Below are positions 25,828 through 33,955 of a stretch of DNA of 64,000 bases, one piece after another. A model generated the notes under the pieces. The model ran no database searches and was not told the origin of the DNA. It worked only from the letters and a program-made list of their open reading frames with translations. A program made the position numbers and the translations under genes. Position 1 is the first letter of the stretch, and every line of letters starts with the position of its first letter. Source of the stretch: Rhizobium sp. BK313 (GTDB taxonomy: Bacteria > Pseudomonadota > Alphaproteobacteria > Rhizobiales > Rhizobiaceae). The stretch covers positions 1,860,001-1,924,000 of the forward strand of contig NZ_JACHZQ010000001.1 in the NCBI RefSeq assembly GCF_014193655.1, given 5' to 3'.

Positions 25828-28518
25828 ATGAACGTTGTAGTGGTGGAATCGCCTGCCAAGGCCAAGACAATCAATAAATATCTGGGACCCGGATATAAGG
25901 TTCTTGCCTCCTTCGGCCATGTGCGCGACCTACCCGCCAAGGATGGTTCGGTCCTGCCCGATCAGGACTTCGAAATGCTCTGGGAAGTGGATGGTGCTTC
26001 GCAAAAGCGCATGAAGGACATCGCCGACGCGGTGAAATCCTCCGACGGCCTGTTTCTCGCGACCGACCCGGATCGCGAAGGCGAAGCGATTTCCTGGCAT
26101 GTGCTCGACCTTTTGAACAAGAAGCGCGTCATCAACGGCAAGCCGGTGAAGCGCGTCGTTTTCAACGCCATCACCAAAAAGGCCGTTCTCGACGCGATGG
26201 CTGAGCCACGCGATATCGATGTGCCGCTGGTCGATGCCTACCTCGCCCGCCGCGCGCTTGACTACCTCGTCGGCTTCAATCTGTCGCCGGTGTTGTGGCG
26301 CAAGCTGCCTGGCGCCCGTTCGGCGGGCCGCGTGCAGTCGGTGGCACTGCGTCTCGTCTGCGACCGCGAGTCGGAGATCGAACGTTTCATCTCCGAAGAA
26401 TATTGGAACCTCTCAGCGATCCTGACGACACCGCGCGGAGACGAATTCGAGGCTCGGCTGGTGACTGCCAACGGCAAGCGCCTGCAGCCGCGCTCGATCG
26501 GCAATGGCGAAGAGGCCGGCAAGCTGAAGGCGCTGCTGGAAGGGGCCGCCTATGTCGTCGACACGGTCGAGGCAAAGCCGGTCAAGCGCAATCCGAGCCC
26601 ACCTTTCACCACCTCAACCTTGCAGCAGGCTGCCTCCTCCAAGCTCGGCTTCTCGGCATCCCGCACGATGCAGGTCGCGCAGAAGCTCTACGAGGGTGTC
26701 GATATCGGCGGCGAGACCGTCGGTCTCATTACCTATATGCGTACGGACGGCGTGCAGATGGCGCCGGAAGCGATCGACGCCTCACGGCGCGCTATCGCCG
26801 ATCAGTTCGGCAATCGCTACCTGCCGGAAAAGGCACGCTTCTACTCGACCAAGGCGAAGAACGCTCAAGAGGCGCACGAAGCCATACGTCCGACCGATTT
26901 CGATCGTTCGCCGGACCGCGTCCGCAAATTCCTCGATGCCGACCAGATCCGGCTCTACGACCTCATCTGGAAGCGCGGCATCGCCAGCCAGATGGCCTCG
27001 GCCGAGATTGAGCGGACCACTGTGGAGATCCTGGCTGATAATGCCGGCCAGAAGGCGGGTCTGCGCGCTGTCGGTTCGGTGATCCGCTTCGACGGCTTCA
27101 TCGCCGCCTATACGGACCAGAAGGAAGACGGCGAGCAGAGTGACGATAACGACGACGAAGATGGCCGTTTGCCGGAGATCAATGCCCGCGAAAATCTCGC
27201 CAAGCAGAAGATCAATTCTACACAGCATTTCACCGAGCCGCCGCCGCGCTATTCGGAAGCATCGCTGATCAAGAAGATGGAAGAACTCGGCATCGGCCGC
27301 CCGTCGACCTATGCGGCGACGCTGGCGACGCTGCGCGACCGCGACTATGTGACAATCGACAAGCGCAAGCTGGTGCCGCAGGCCAAGGGCCGACTTGTCA
27401 CCGCCTTCCTTGAAAGCTTCTTCACGAAATACGTCGAATACGACTTCACCGCCGATCTCGAAGAGAAGCTCGACCGCATCTCCGCCGGCGAACTGAACTG
27501 GAAAGACGTTCTGCGTGACTTCTGGCGCGATTTTTTCGCCCAGATCGAGGACACCAAGGAGCTGCGCGTCACCAATGTGCTCGACGCGCTGAACGAGGCT
27601 CTGGCGCCGCTGGTCTTCCCGAAGCGCGAAGACGGCAGCGACCCGCGCATCTGCCAGGTCTGCGGCACGGGCAACCTGTCGCTGAAGCTCGGCAAATACG
27701 GCGCCTTCGTCGGCTGCTCGAACTATCCGGAATGCAACTACACCCGCCAGCTTTCGTCCGAAGGCGGCACGGAAGCGGAATCCAACGGCTTGAACGAGCC
27801 GAAGGCACTCGGCACCGATCCGGTAACCGGCGAAGAACTGACGCTGCGCTCCGGCCGCTTCGGGCCCTATATCCAGCGTGGCGACGGCAAGGAAGCCAAG
27901 CGCGCCTCGCTGCCGAAGGGCTGGAAGCCCGAAGATATCGACTACGAAAAGGCCATGGCGTTGATCTCGCTACCGCGCGATATTGGCAAGCATCCCGAAA
28001 GCGGCAAGATGATCTCGTCCGGCATCGGCCGCTACGGGCCATTCCTGCTGCATGACGGCAGCTACGCCAATCTCGAGACCGTCGAGGATGTCTTCACAGT
28101 CGGTCTCAACCGCGCCGTCACGGTTCTTGCCGAAAAGCAAAGCAAGGCAGGCGGCGGTAGCCGCAGCGGCACGCCCGCGGCTTTGAAGGATCTCGGCGCG
28201 CATCCGGACGGCGGTGGCTCGATCACCGTGCGCGACGGCAAGTATGGTCCCTACGTCAACTGGGGTAAGGTCAATGCGACCCTGCCGAAGGGTACGGACC
28301 CGCAGGCGATTACAGTCGAGGAAGCGTTGGCGCTGATCGTCGCCAAGGCCGGCAAGTCCGGAGGCGGCAAGCCGGCAAAAGCGCCCGCCAAGACCAAGAC
28401 CGCTGCGGCCGCGAGTAAGGCGACCAAGACTGCCGCCAAGCCAAAGGCCAAGGCGGCTGCAAAGGCCCCCGCCGCCAAGGCGAAGACGGCCAAGACAACA
28501 AAGAAGAGTGCAGAGTGA
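25828..28518 (+). CDS. topA: DNA topoisomerase I
   Basis: 896 residues. The Toprim domain starts MNVVVVESPAKAKTINKYLG; the acidic DPDREGEAISWH motif binds Mg; the active-site Tyr303 is in LITYMRTDG; and IGRPSTYA follows. One zinc ribbon (CQVCGTGNLSLKLGKYGAFVGCSNYPEC) is followed by several Gly-rich topoisomerase C-terminal repeats (FGPYIQRG, YGPFLLHDG, KYGPYVNWG) and a Lys/Ala-rich tail of about 45 residues. It relaxes negative supercoils. The ATG at 25828 matches the family start. It is coupled to rnr by a 4-base overlap. Confidence 0.97.
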   Translation: MNVVVVESPAKAKTINKYLGPGYKVLASFGHVRDLPAKDGSVLPDQDFEMLWEVDGASQKRMKDIADAVKSSDGLFLATDPDREGEAISWHVLDLLNKKRVINGKPVKRVVFNAITKKAVLDAMAEPRDIDVPLVDAYLARRALDYLVGFNLSPVLWRKLPGARSAGRVQSVALRLVCDRESEIERFISEEYWNLSAILTTPRGDEFEARLVTANGKRLQPRSIGNGEEAGKLKALLEGAAYVVDTVEAKPVKRNPSPPFTTSTLQQAASSKLGFSASRTMQVAQKLYEGVDIGGETVGLITYMRTDGVQMAPEAIDASRRAIADQFGNRYLPEKARFYSTKAKNAQEAHEAIRPTDFDRSPDRVRKFLDADQIRLYDLIWKRGIASQMASAEIERTTVEILADNAGQKAGLRAVGSVIRFDGFIAAYTDQKEDGEQSDDNDDEDGRLPEINARENLAKQKINSTQHFTEPPPRYSEASLIKKMEELGIGRPSTYAATLATLRDRDYVTIDKRKLVPQAKGRLVTAFLESFFTKYVEYDFTADLEEKLDRISAGELNWKDVLRDFWRDFFAQIEDTKELRVTNVLDALNEALAPLVFPKREDGSDPRICQVCGTGNLSLKLGKYGAFVGCSNYPECNYTRQLSSEGGTEAESNGLNEPKALGTDPVTGEELTLRSGRFGPYIQRGDGKEAKRASLPKGWKPEDIDYEKAMALISLPRDIGKHPESGKMISSGIGRYGPFLLHDGSYANLETVEDVFTVGLNRAVTVLAEKQSKAGGGSRSGTPAALKDLGAHPDGGGSITVRDGKYGPYVNWGKVNATLPKGTDPQAITVEEALALIVAKAGKSGGGKPAKAPAKTKTAAAASKATKTAAKPKAKAAAKAPAAKAKTAKTTKKSAE

Positions 28519-30893
28519 GCAGAGAACCGCGCGGCAGAATTTCATCGTCGGAGCGACGCCCCGGCAAGGTTGGCCGTGTGACGAAAGATAGCGGTGATGC
28601 AGAGCCGATGATGGCGATCGTTCATGGCGTCCTGCCGCCGCGCGAGGTCATCCTGCGCTTCATCGCCGATCATCCACAGCAGGCTTCCAAGCGGGAGCTT
28701 GCCAAGGCCTTCGGATTGAAGGGCGAGAGCCGCGTCGAGCTCAAGAACCTCCTGCGTGAGCTTGAACAAGACGGCATGGTGCAGAAGAGCCGCAAGTCGC
28801 TCATCCGCCCCGGGGCGCTGCCGCCCATCGCGGTGCTGGACATTACCACGCGCGACAAGGACGGCGAGCTGATCGGCCGTCCCACCGAATGGCCGGAAGA
28901 CAGCGGCGTGGCGCCGGCCGTGATGATCAAGCAATCCTCTTCACCTGCCGGCCGCAACGGCAAGGGCAAGGCTCCCGTCGCCGGCATGGGAGACCGCATC
29001 CTTGCCAAGATCTTTCCGGCTGTCGATCGCGGCGGCCCGGCTTATACCGCACGCATCATCAAGGTCATTGACAAGCGTATGGCCGCGACCATGGGCGTCT
29101 TCCGCGAAACGCCGGGCGGCGGCGGGCGGCTGATGCCGATCGAGCGGCGCGGCGAGGAAATGGTCATCGATCCGGATTATACCGGCGGCGCCAAGGACGG
29201 CGATCTGGTCGAGGTCGAAGTGGCTCGCCTCGGCCGTTTCGGTCTGCCGCGCGCCAAGGTGTTGTCGGTCGTCGGCTCCGTCGCTTCCGAGAAGGCGATC
29301 TCGATGATCGCTATCCATGCGCACGGCATCCCGCATGTCTTCCCGCCGGCCGCCATTGCGGAAGCGGACGCCGCAAAGCCCGCCACCATGTCGCATCGCG
29401 AGGATTGGCGCAGCCTGCCGCTGATCACCATCGATCCGGCCGACGCCAAGGACCATGACGATGCGGTCTACGCCGAAATGGACCCCTCGCCCGACAATCC
29501 CGGCGGTGTGATCGTCACCGTCGCCATCGCAGACGTCTCCTGGTATGTCCGCCCGGGCTCCGCGCTGGATCGGGAGGCGCTGAAACGCGGCAATTCGGTC
29601 TACTTCCCGGATCGTGTCGTGCCGATGCTTCCGGAGCGCATCTCCAACGATCTCTGCTCCCTCAAGGAAGGCGTCGACCGCCCTGCCCTTGCCGTACGGA
29701 TGATCTTTTCCAGGGAAGGCCGCAAGGCGGGCCACACCTTCCATCGCATCATGATGAAGAGCGCCGCCAAACTCTCTTATCAACAGGCGCAGGCGGCGAT
29801 CGACGGCAAGCCGGACGACAAGACCGGCCCAATGCTGGAACCGATCCTGAGGCCGCTCTGGCATGCCTATGAGATCATGAGGCGCGGGCGCGACCGGCGC
29901 CAGCCGCTCGAGCTCGACATGCCCGAACGCAAGATCCTGCTGAAGCCGGATGGCACCGTCGACCGGGTCTTCGTGCCGCCGCGTCTCGACGCCCACAAAC
30001 TCATCGAAGAAATGATGATCCAGGCAAATGTCGCCGCCGCCGAAACCCTGGAAAAGAAGCGGCAGGTGCTGATCTACCGCATCCACGACGGCCCGACTCT
30101 CGCCAAGCAGGAAGTGCTGCGCGAGTTCCTTGCGACCCTCGGCATCTCGCTCGTCAAGGGCGGCAGTGTCCGCGCCAACAGCTTCAATGGCATCCTATCG
30201 AAGGCCGAAGGCACAGCGCATCAGACCATGGTCAACGAGATGGTGCTACGCTCGCAGAGCCAGGCGATCTATAGCCCCGACAATATCGGGCATTTCGGCC
30301 TGAACCTGATGAAATATGCGCATTTCACCTCGCCGATCCGCCGCTATGCGGATCTGATCGTGCATCGCGCGCTCGTCGGCTCGCTCGGCTTCGGCGAAGG
30401 CGGCATCACGCCGGACGAGGAAGCAGCGCTCGACGACATCGCCGCTGAGATTTCTACTTTCGAACGCCGCGCCATGGCCGCCGAGCGCGAGACCGTGGAC
30501 CGCCTGATTGCGCATCATCTCGCCGGGCGTGTCGGCGAGGAATTCGAGGTCCGTGTCGGCGGTGTCACCAAGTCGGGACTTTTTGTCACCCTTCCCGACT
30601 ATGGCGCCGATGGTTTCATCCCTATATCTACGCTCGGCTCCGACTATTTCATCTATGACGAGGCGCATCAGGCGTTGACAGGTGAAAAGACGGGGCTCGG
30701 CTTTCGTCTTGGCGACAGCGTTACGGTGCGTTTGGCGGAAGCAATCCCGCTTGCCGGTGCCCTGCGCTTCGAAATGCTCAGCGACGGCCGCGCCATGCCG
30801 ACGGCGGTGCGCTCCTTCCACAAGGCGACGCGACGCGACAAAAGCCCGGCCCGCAAGAAGGCCGGAACAAGACCGCCGCGCGGACGCCGATAA
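28515..30893 (+). CDS. rnr: Ribonuclease R
   Basis: 792 residues from GTG 28515, which overlaps the topA stop. Other in-frame starts at 28578 (GTG) and 28609 (ATG) cannot be excluded because the first ~30 residues are basic and weakly conserved. A winged-helix domain (EVILRFIADHPQQASKRELAKAF) precedes cold-shock domains, then the RNB exonuclease core with ITIDPADAKDHDDAVYAEMD and SPIRRYADLIVHRALVG, an S1 domain (GGVTKSGLFVTLPDYGADGFIP) and a basic tail. It is a processive 3'-5' exoribonuclease that degrades structured RNA and acts in quality control. Confidence 0.95.
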   Translation: MSREPRGRISSSERRPGKVGRVTKDSGDAEPMMAIVHGVLPPREVILRFIADHPQQASKRELAKAFGLKGESRVELKNLLRELEQDGMVQKSRKSLIRPGALPPIAVLDITTRDKDGELIGRPTEWPEDSGVAPAVMIKQSSSPAGRNGKGKAPVAGMGDRILAKIFPAVDRGGPAYTARIIKVIDKRMAATMGVFRETPGGGGRLMPIERRGEEMVIDPDYTGGAKDGDLVEVEVARLGRFGLPRAKVLSVVGSVASEKAISMIAIHAHGIPHVFPPAAIAEADAAKPATMSHREDWRSLPLITIDPADAKDHDDAVYAEMDPSPDNPGGVIVTVAIADVSWYVRPGSALDREALKRGNSVYFPDRVVPMLPERISNDLCSLKEGVDRPALAVRMIFSREGRKAGHTFHRIMMKSAAKLSYQQAQAAIDGKPDDKTGPMLEPILRPLWHAYEIMRRGRDRRQPLELDMPERKILLKPDGTVDRVFVPPRLDAHKLIEEMMIQANVAAAETLEKKRQVLIYRIHDGPTLAKQEVLREFLATLGISLVKGGSVRANSFNGILSKAEGTAHQTMVNEMVLRSQSQAIYSPDNIGHFGLNLMKYAHFTSPIRRYADLIVHRALVGSLGFGEGGITPDEEAALDDIAAEISTFERRAMAAERETVDRLIAHHLAGRVGEEFEVRVGGVTKSGLFVTLPDYGADGFIPISTLGSDYFIYDEAHQALTGEKTGLGFRLGDSVTVRLAEAIPLAGALRFEMLSDGRAMPTAVRSFHKATRRDKSPARKKAGTRPPRGRR

Positions 30894-30923
30894 ACGGCGG
30901 CTGCCGGCAGGAAGGAAACGTTC

Positions 30924-31379
30924 ATGACGAGCAGCCCGTCCGATCCCATTATCCGCTATGGCGGCCCCGATGAGGCTGAACGCCCGCTCGGGCGCTCGAT
31001 TGTCCGCGGCTTGTTGAACCGCTGTCCGCACTGCGGCACGGGGAAACTCTTCGGCGCTTTCTTAAAACCTGTCGACCGGTGCGCTGTCTGCGGCGAGGAG
31101 CTGTTCCATCAGCGTGCCGACGACCTGCCACCTTATCTGGTGATCCTGGTGCTCGGCCATCTCGTGGTCGGTGGCTATATGCTGACGGATATGGCCTTTC
31201 ACCTGCCGATCTGGGCGCATCTCGCCATCTGGGCCCCGATTACGGTGATCACCGCACTCGCCGCAATCCAACCGATCAAAGGCGGCGTCATCGGCCTACA
31301 ATGGGCACTGCGGATGCATGGCTTCGGCGGCCATGACGACAGTCCGGAAGAATGGGATCAGGGGAACGGCCGGTCGTGA
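30924..31379 (+). CDS. DUF983 family membrane protein
   Basis: 151 residues. A zinc-binding N-terminal part (LNRCPHCGTGKLF, DRCAVCGEEL: two CxxC pairs) is followed by two hydrophobic segments (about 72-90 and 97-115) and the conserved QPIKGGVIGLQWALRMHGF. Function is unknown. It lies in the rnr region as in other rhizobia. GTGA at its end overlaps the start of the damaged Nudix gene. Confidence 0.9.
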   Translation: MTSSPSDPIIRYGGPDEAERPLGRSIVRGLLNRCPHCGTGKLFGAFLKPVDRCAVCGEELFHQRADDLPPYLVILVLGHLVVGGYMLTDMAFHLPIWAHLAIWAPITVITALAAIQPIKGGVIGLQWALRMHGFGGHDDSPEEWDQGNGRS

Positions 31380-31675
31380 ACGATGTACTCGAACTGATAT
31401 CACCAGCCTTGCTGGCTGGCGGGACTTGGCGTGCGCCGTTACTCCCTTCGGACAGAACCGGTGTCGATCCACCGCATATTCATGATTCGCGGGAATTGCT
31501 TGATCTCCAATGGCTTGACATCGGCGGCATTTCTTGTCTGAACATGCCGGGCGTCGAGAGGATCATTCCGGAGGATGTGATCGATCCCATGAAAGCCGAC
31601 CCGTCACCTAGATTTGGCCGTGCCGTGCCTTTCTATCTCCTGCGTTGCGAACGATTCGTTCGCCACATGCTCTAA
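31376..31675 (+). pseudogene. Nudix hydrolase with internal deletion
   Basis: The 99-codon frame starts at a GTG overlapping the DUF983 stop. Its first ~30 residues (ISPALLAGGTWRAPLLPSD and following) look like a normal N-terminus. After codon ~35 it jumps to what looks like the C-terminal third of a Nudix protein (ELLDLQWLDIGGISCLNMPG, then PFYLLRCERFVRHML). The whole Nudix box (GX5EX7REUXEEXGU) is absent and the length is under half the usual. The frame stays open across the junction. It is probably inactive; the identification rests on partial similarity. Confidence 0.58.
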
Positions 31676-31685
31676 GGATCAATTC

Positions 31686-32870
31686 ATGTTTGAACCGACG
31701 AACGGCAAGGCCGGCCATGTCGAAGAAATTCATTGGCCTTCGCTCGTCGCCGCCATTTCGTCCGTTTCCGCGGTCGGCATCGCCATCGGCCTCGGCCTTC
31801 CGCTTCTCAGCATCATCCTGGAAAAACGCGGCATTCCCTCGAGCCTGATCGGCCTGAACACGGCGATGATGGGGGTTGCCGCGATGATAGCGGCCCTGAT
31901 CACCACCAAGCTTGCCCACCGCTTCGGTGTCGTGCAGACGATGATCTGGGCCGTCGTACTCTCCGCACTGAGTTCCCTGGGATTCTATTACGCCGAAAGT
32001 CTGCTGCTCTGGTTTCCGCTGCGCCTGATCTTCCACGGAGCCACCACCACCCTGTTCATCCTGTCGGAATTCTGGATCAATGCGGCCTCCCCGCCCTCCA
32101 AGCGCGGCTTCGTTCTCGGTCTCTATTCCACAGTTTTCTCGCTTGGCTTCGCGGCCGGTCCCCTGCTTTTCTCGCTGGTCGGCAGCGAGGGGCTGATGCC
32201 CTTCGCCATCGGCGCCTGCATCATTCTGGCGGCGACCATTCCGATCTTCATCGCCCGCAACGAGAGCCCCATCGTCGACGAAAAGCCGGAACTGCATTTC
32301 ATCCGCTATGTCTTCCTGGTGCCCACTGCCACGGCCGCGGTCTTCGTGTTCGGCGCCGTGACCGTCGGTGGCGGGTCATTGTTCACCAGCTATGCGACTC
32401 GTCTGGGTTTCAACGAATCGCAGGCCGCACTGCTGCTGACCGTGATGGGCGTCGGTAACTTCGTCTTTCAGATTCCCCTGGGGCTGCTTGCAGACCACCT
32501 GCGCGACAAGCGGCCGCTGCTATCGATCATGGCAGCCATCGGACTGGTCGGCGCGCTTCTCTTGCCCTCGCTTGCCTCCAATTGGATACTTCTGGCGGTT
32601 ATCCTGCTGTTCTGGGGCGGCTGCGTCTCCGGCATGTATACGGTCGGCCTGAGCCATCTCGGAACGCGGCTGACGGGCGCAGATCTTGTGGCAGCCAATG
32701 CCGCCTTCGTTTTCTGTTATGCGATTGGCATGGTCCTCGGCCCACCCACGATCGGCACTGCCATGGATATTGCCAACCCCAGCGGTTTTGCCTGGGCAAT
32801 CGCCTTTTTCTTTGGGCTTTATGTCCTGCTTTCGGCGATACGGCTGCTTTTCATGGGCAGCAGGGGTTGA
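31686..32870 (+). CDS. Major facilitator superfamily transporter
   Basis: 394 residues from ATG 31686, with AAGGA (31674-31678) upstream; the longer frame start at 31614 lies inside the preceding relic. About 12 hydrophobic segments are visible, with a loop between helices 2 and 3 (TTKLAHRFGVVQ) and its repeat in the second half (GLLADHLRDKRPLL). It resembles the YcaD-like branch of sugar or drug efflux permeases. The substrate is unknown. The final codons overlap a possible rpmG promoter. Confidence 0.88.
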   Translation: MFEPTNGKAGHVEEIHWPSLVAAISSVSAVGIAIGLGLPLLSIILEKRGIPSSLIGLNTAMMGVAAMIAALITTKLAHRFGVVQTMIWAVVLSALSSLGFYYAESLLLWFPLRLIFHGATTTLFILSEFWINAASPPSKRGFVLGLYSTVFSLGFAAGPLLFSLVGSEGLMPFAIGACIILAATIPIFIARNESPIVDEKPELHFIRYVFLVPTATAAVFVFGAVTVGGGSLFTSYATRLGFNESQAALLLTVMGVGNFVFQIPLGLLADHLRDKRPLLSIMAAIGLVGALLLPSLASNWILLAVILLFWGGCVSGMYTVGLSHLGTRLTGADLVAANAAFVFCYAIGMVLGPPTIGTAMDIANPSGFAWAIAFFFGLYVLLSAIRLLFMGSRG

Positions 32871-32950
32871 CTTTTTGGGCGCGATTTGTAGTTTCGCGCC
32901 AGAATTTGCCGTGGACCTCCGCACTGGCCGTCCACGGCTTTCATTTTTCT
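32867..32950 (+). promoter_or_regulatory. rpmG promoter and hairpin-rich leader
   Basis: TTGACT (32867-32872) and TAGTTT 16 bases on resemble a sigma-70 promoter. GGCGCGA (32878-32884) pairs with TCGCGCC (32894-32900). A 9-bp perfect stem, GCCGTGGAC (32908-32916) with GTCCACGGC (32930-32938), is followed by TTTCATTTTTCTT. This second hairpin has terminator form and lies upstream of rpmG, so it either ends the MFS message or attenuates rpmG. Confidence 0.5.
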
Positions 32951-32966
32951 TAAAGGCAGGACGACC

Positions 32967-33134
32967 ATGGCCAAGGCTACCACCATCAAGATCAAGCTGC
33001 TGTCGACGGCCGACACCGGTTTCTTCTACGTCACGACGAAGAACAGCCGTACGATGACGGACAAGATGACGAAGACGAAGTACGACCCGATCGCTAAGAA
33101 GCACGTCGAATTCAAAGAAACGAAGATCAAGTAA
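32967..33134 (+). CDS. rpmG: 50S ribosomal protein L33
   Basis: 55 codons, too short to stand out in ORF scans. It starts [20 protein letters not shown], continues [14 protein letters not shown] and ends [10 protein letters not shown]. This is the cysteine-free type of L33 usual in proteobacteria, lacking the zinc CxxC pairs. It has AAGGCAGG 9 bases before the start codon. It is part of the large ribosomal subunit near the E site. It forms its own transcription unit, with a terminator 22 bases downstream. Confidence 0.96.
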   Translation: MAKATTIKIKLLSTADTGFFYVTTKNSRTMTDKMTKTKYDPIAKKHVEFKETKIK

Positions 33135-33156
33135 GTTTCCTAAACTTCTGATTACA

Positions 33157-33191
33157 AAAGGGCGCAACCGTAAGGTTAGCGCCCTTTTTCT
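33157..33191 (+). terminator. Rho-independent terminator of rpmG
   Basis: AAAGGGCGCAACC at 33157-33169 pairs with GGTT-A-GCGCCCTTT (one bulged A) up to about 33187, and the stem runs into TTTTTCTTTT. It has classical form, 22 bases after rpmG. Confidence 0.88.
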
Positions 33192-33281
33192 TTTGGCGGC
33201 TTTCTTTTTCTGTGCAAAACCTCATGAAGGCTTCAGAACAACAGTCTCTCCTAAAATTCAACTTTCTGATATTAAACAGCA

Positions 33282-33319
33282 AAGAAAAACGCCGCACTTC
33301 GTTTGGAAGGCGGCGTTTT
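33282..33319 (-). terminator. Intrinsic terminator, stronger on minus strand
   Basis: AAAACGCCGC at 33286-33295 pairs perfectly with GCGGCGTTTT at 33310-33319, extended inside by CTTC/GAAG. Read on the minus strand it is followed by five Ts and then CTTT. Read on the plus strand the T-run is shorter. No annotated gene ends here on either strand, so it must terminate an unlisted transcript. Confidence 0.75.
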
Positions 33320-33465
33320 AAGTTGGGGGCCGGCTAGCATGCAAAACGGCACGAGGAACCGCTTGAAATTGCCTGCCAGCCGACCGACCCCACGACCCAG
33401 GAGATGCGGCGGACCTGAGCATCATGGGGTATTTCCATGCCCCTTGTGGGCTATCCTTGTATGGG
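33282..33465 (-). ncRNA. Candidate structured small RNA
   Basis: No gene was found here, but the minus strand shows the parts of an sRNA gene. A possible promoter is TTGATT (-35) and AAATTT (-10) about 33475-33505. Paired segments include CATGG/CCATG (33423-33439), CCCAC/GTGGG (33389-33393 with 33446-33450) and the near-perfect 11-bp GGCTAGCATGC/GCCTGCCAGCC (33332-33342 with 33371-33381). The segment ends in an intrinsic terminator at about 33282-33319. The family was not identified. The exact 5' end is an estimate. It lies antisense to nothing and between rpmG and pleD. Confidence 0.5.
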
Positions 33466-33955
33466 ACTAAATTTGCGCGAAATCGAAAGAAAATCAACAA
33501 ATTCTTAATGATAAAAAATTCTTGTCTGGCCGGATGGTTAAAATTCCCGTTTTCACTGAATTCTATTGCTTGAAAAAATAACAATCCAAAAGCGAGTACA
33601 TCTCAAAATCGAAGAGATAACTATCGTAGGCATAGCAAATTCTCACTACAGATATTTAAGCATATTTGCATACTATAATGACAGTTATGTTATGCATGGA
33701 ATACTCAAAGATTTCTACTAATTAAACTTGCAATCCATCAAACTTATTGCAATATATACATATTAGACATGATATTTCTATCAATATAATAAGTATATTT
33801 TCGGACTTGTTGGGCCGATTGCAGAGCCTATTCTTGCTGGGATATCGGCGCACATATGCCTGTGGAACAAAGATTACAAATTTTTAATCACTGTTCAAAA
33901 CTCAGAAAAGCCCGTGGATATTAAGGGGCCCTCAATTTGTACTGAATCGTTTCGG
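33466..33955. other. AT-rich gene-free stretch
   Basis: About 490 bases, visibly much richer in A and T than the surrounding DNA, with runs such as ATATACATATTAG and TCAATATAATAAG. No credible coding frame was seen. The left end may hold the promoter of the candidate sRNA. It has no repeats that would suggest an origin or phage attachment site. Confidence 0.6.

Noticed and set aside
33318..33584. 88-codon minus-strand frame in the rpmG-pleD gap
   Set aside because: It ends at the sRNA terminator hairpin, has no good ribosome site and no known family. The pairing pattern fits RNA better than protein.
33466..33955. Replication origin or partition site in the AT-rich gap
   Set aside because: No DnaA-box cluster, iterons or parS-like palindromes; only low GC content.
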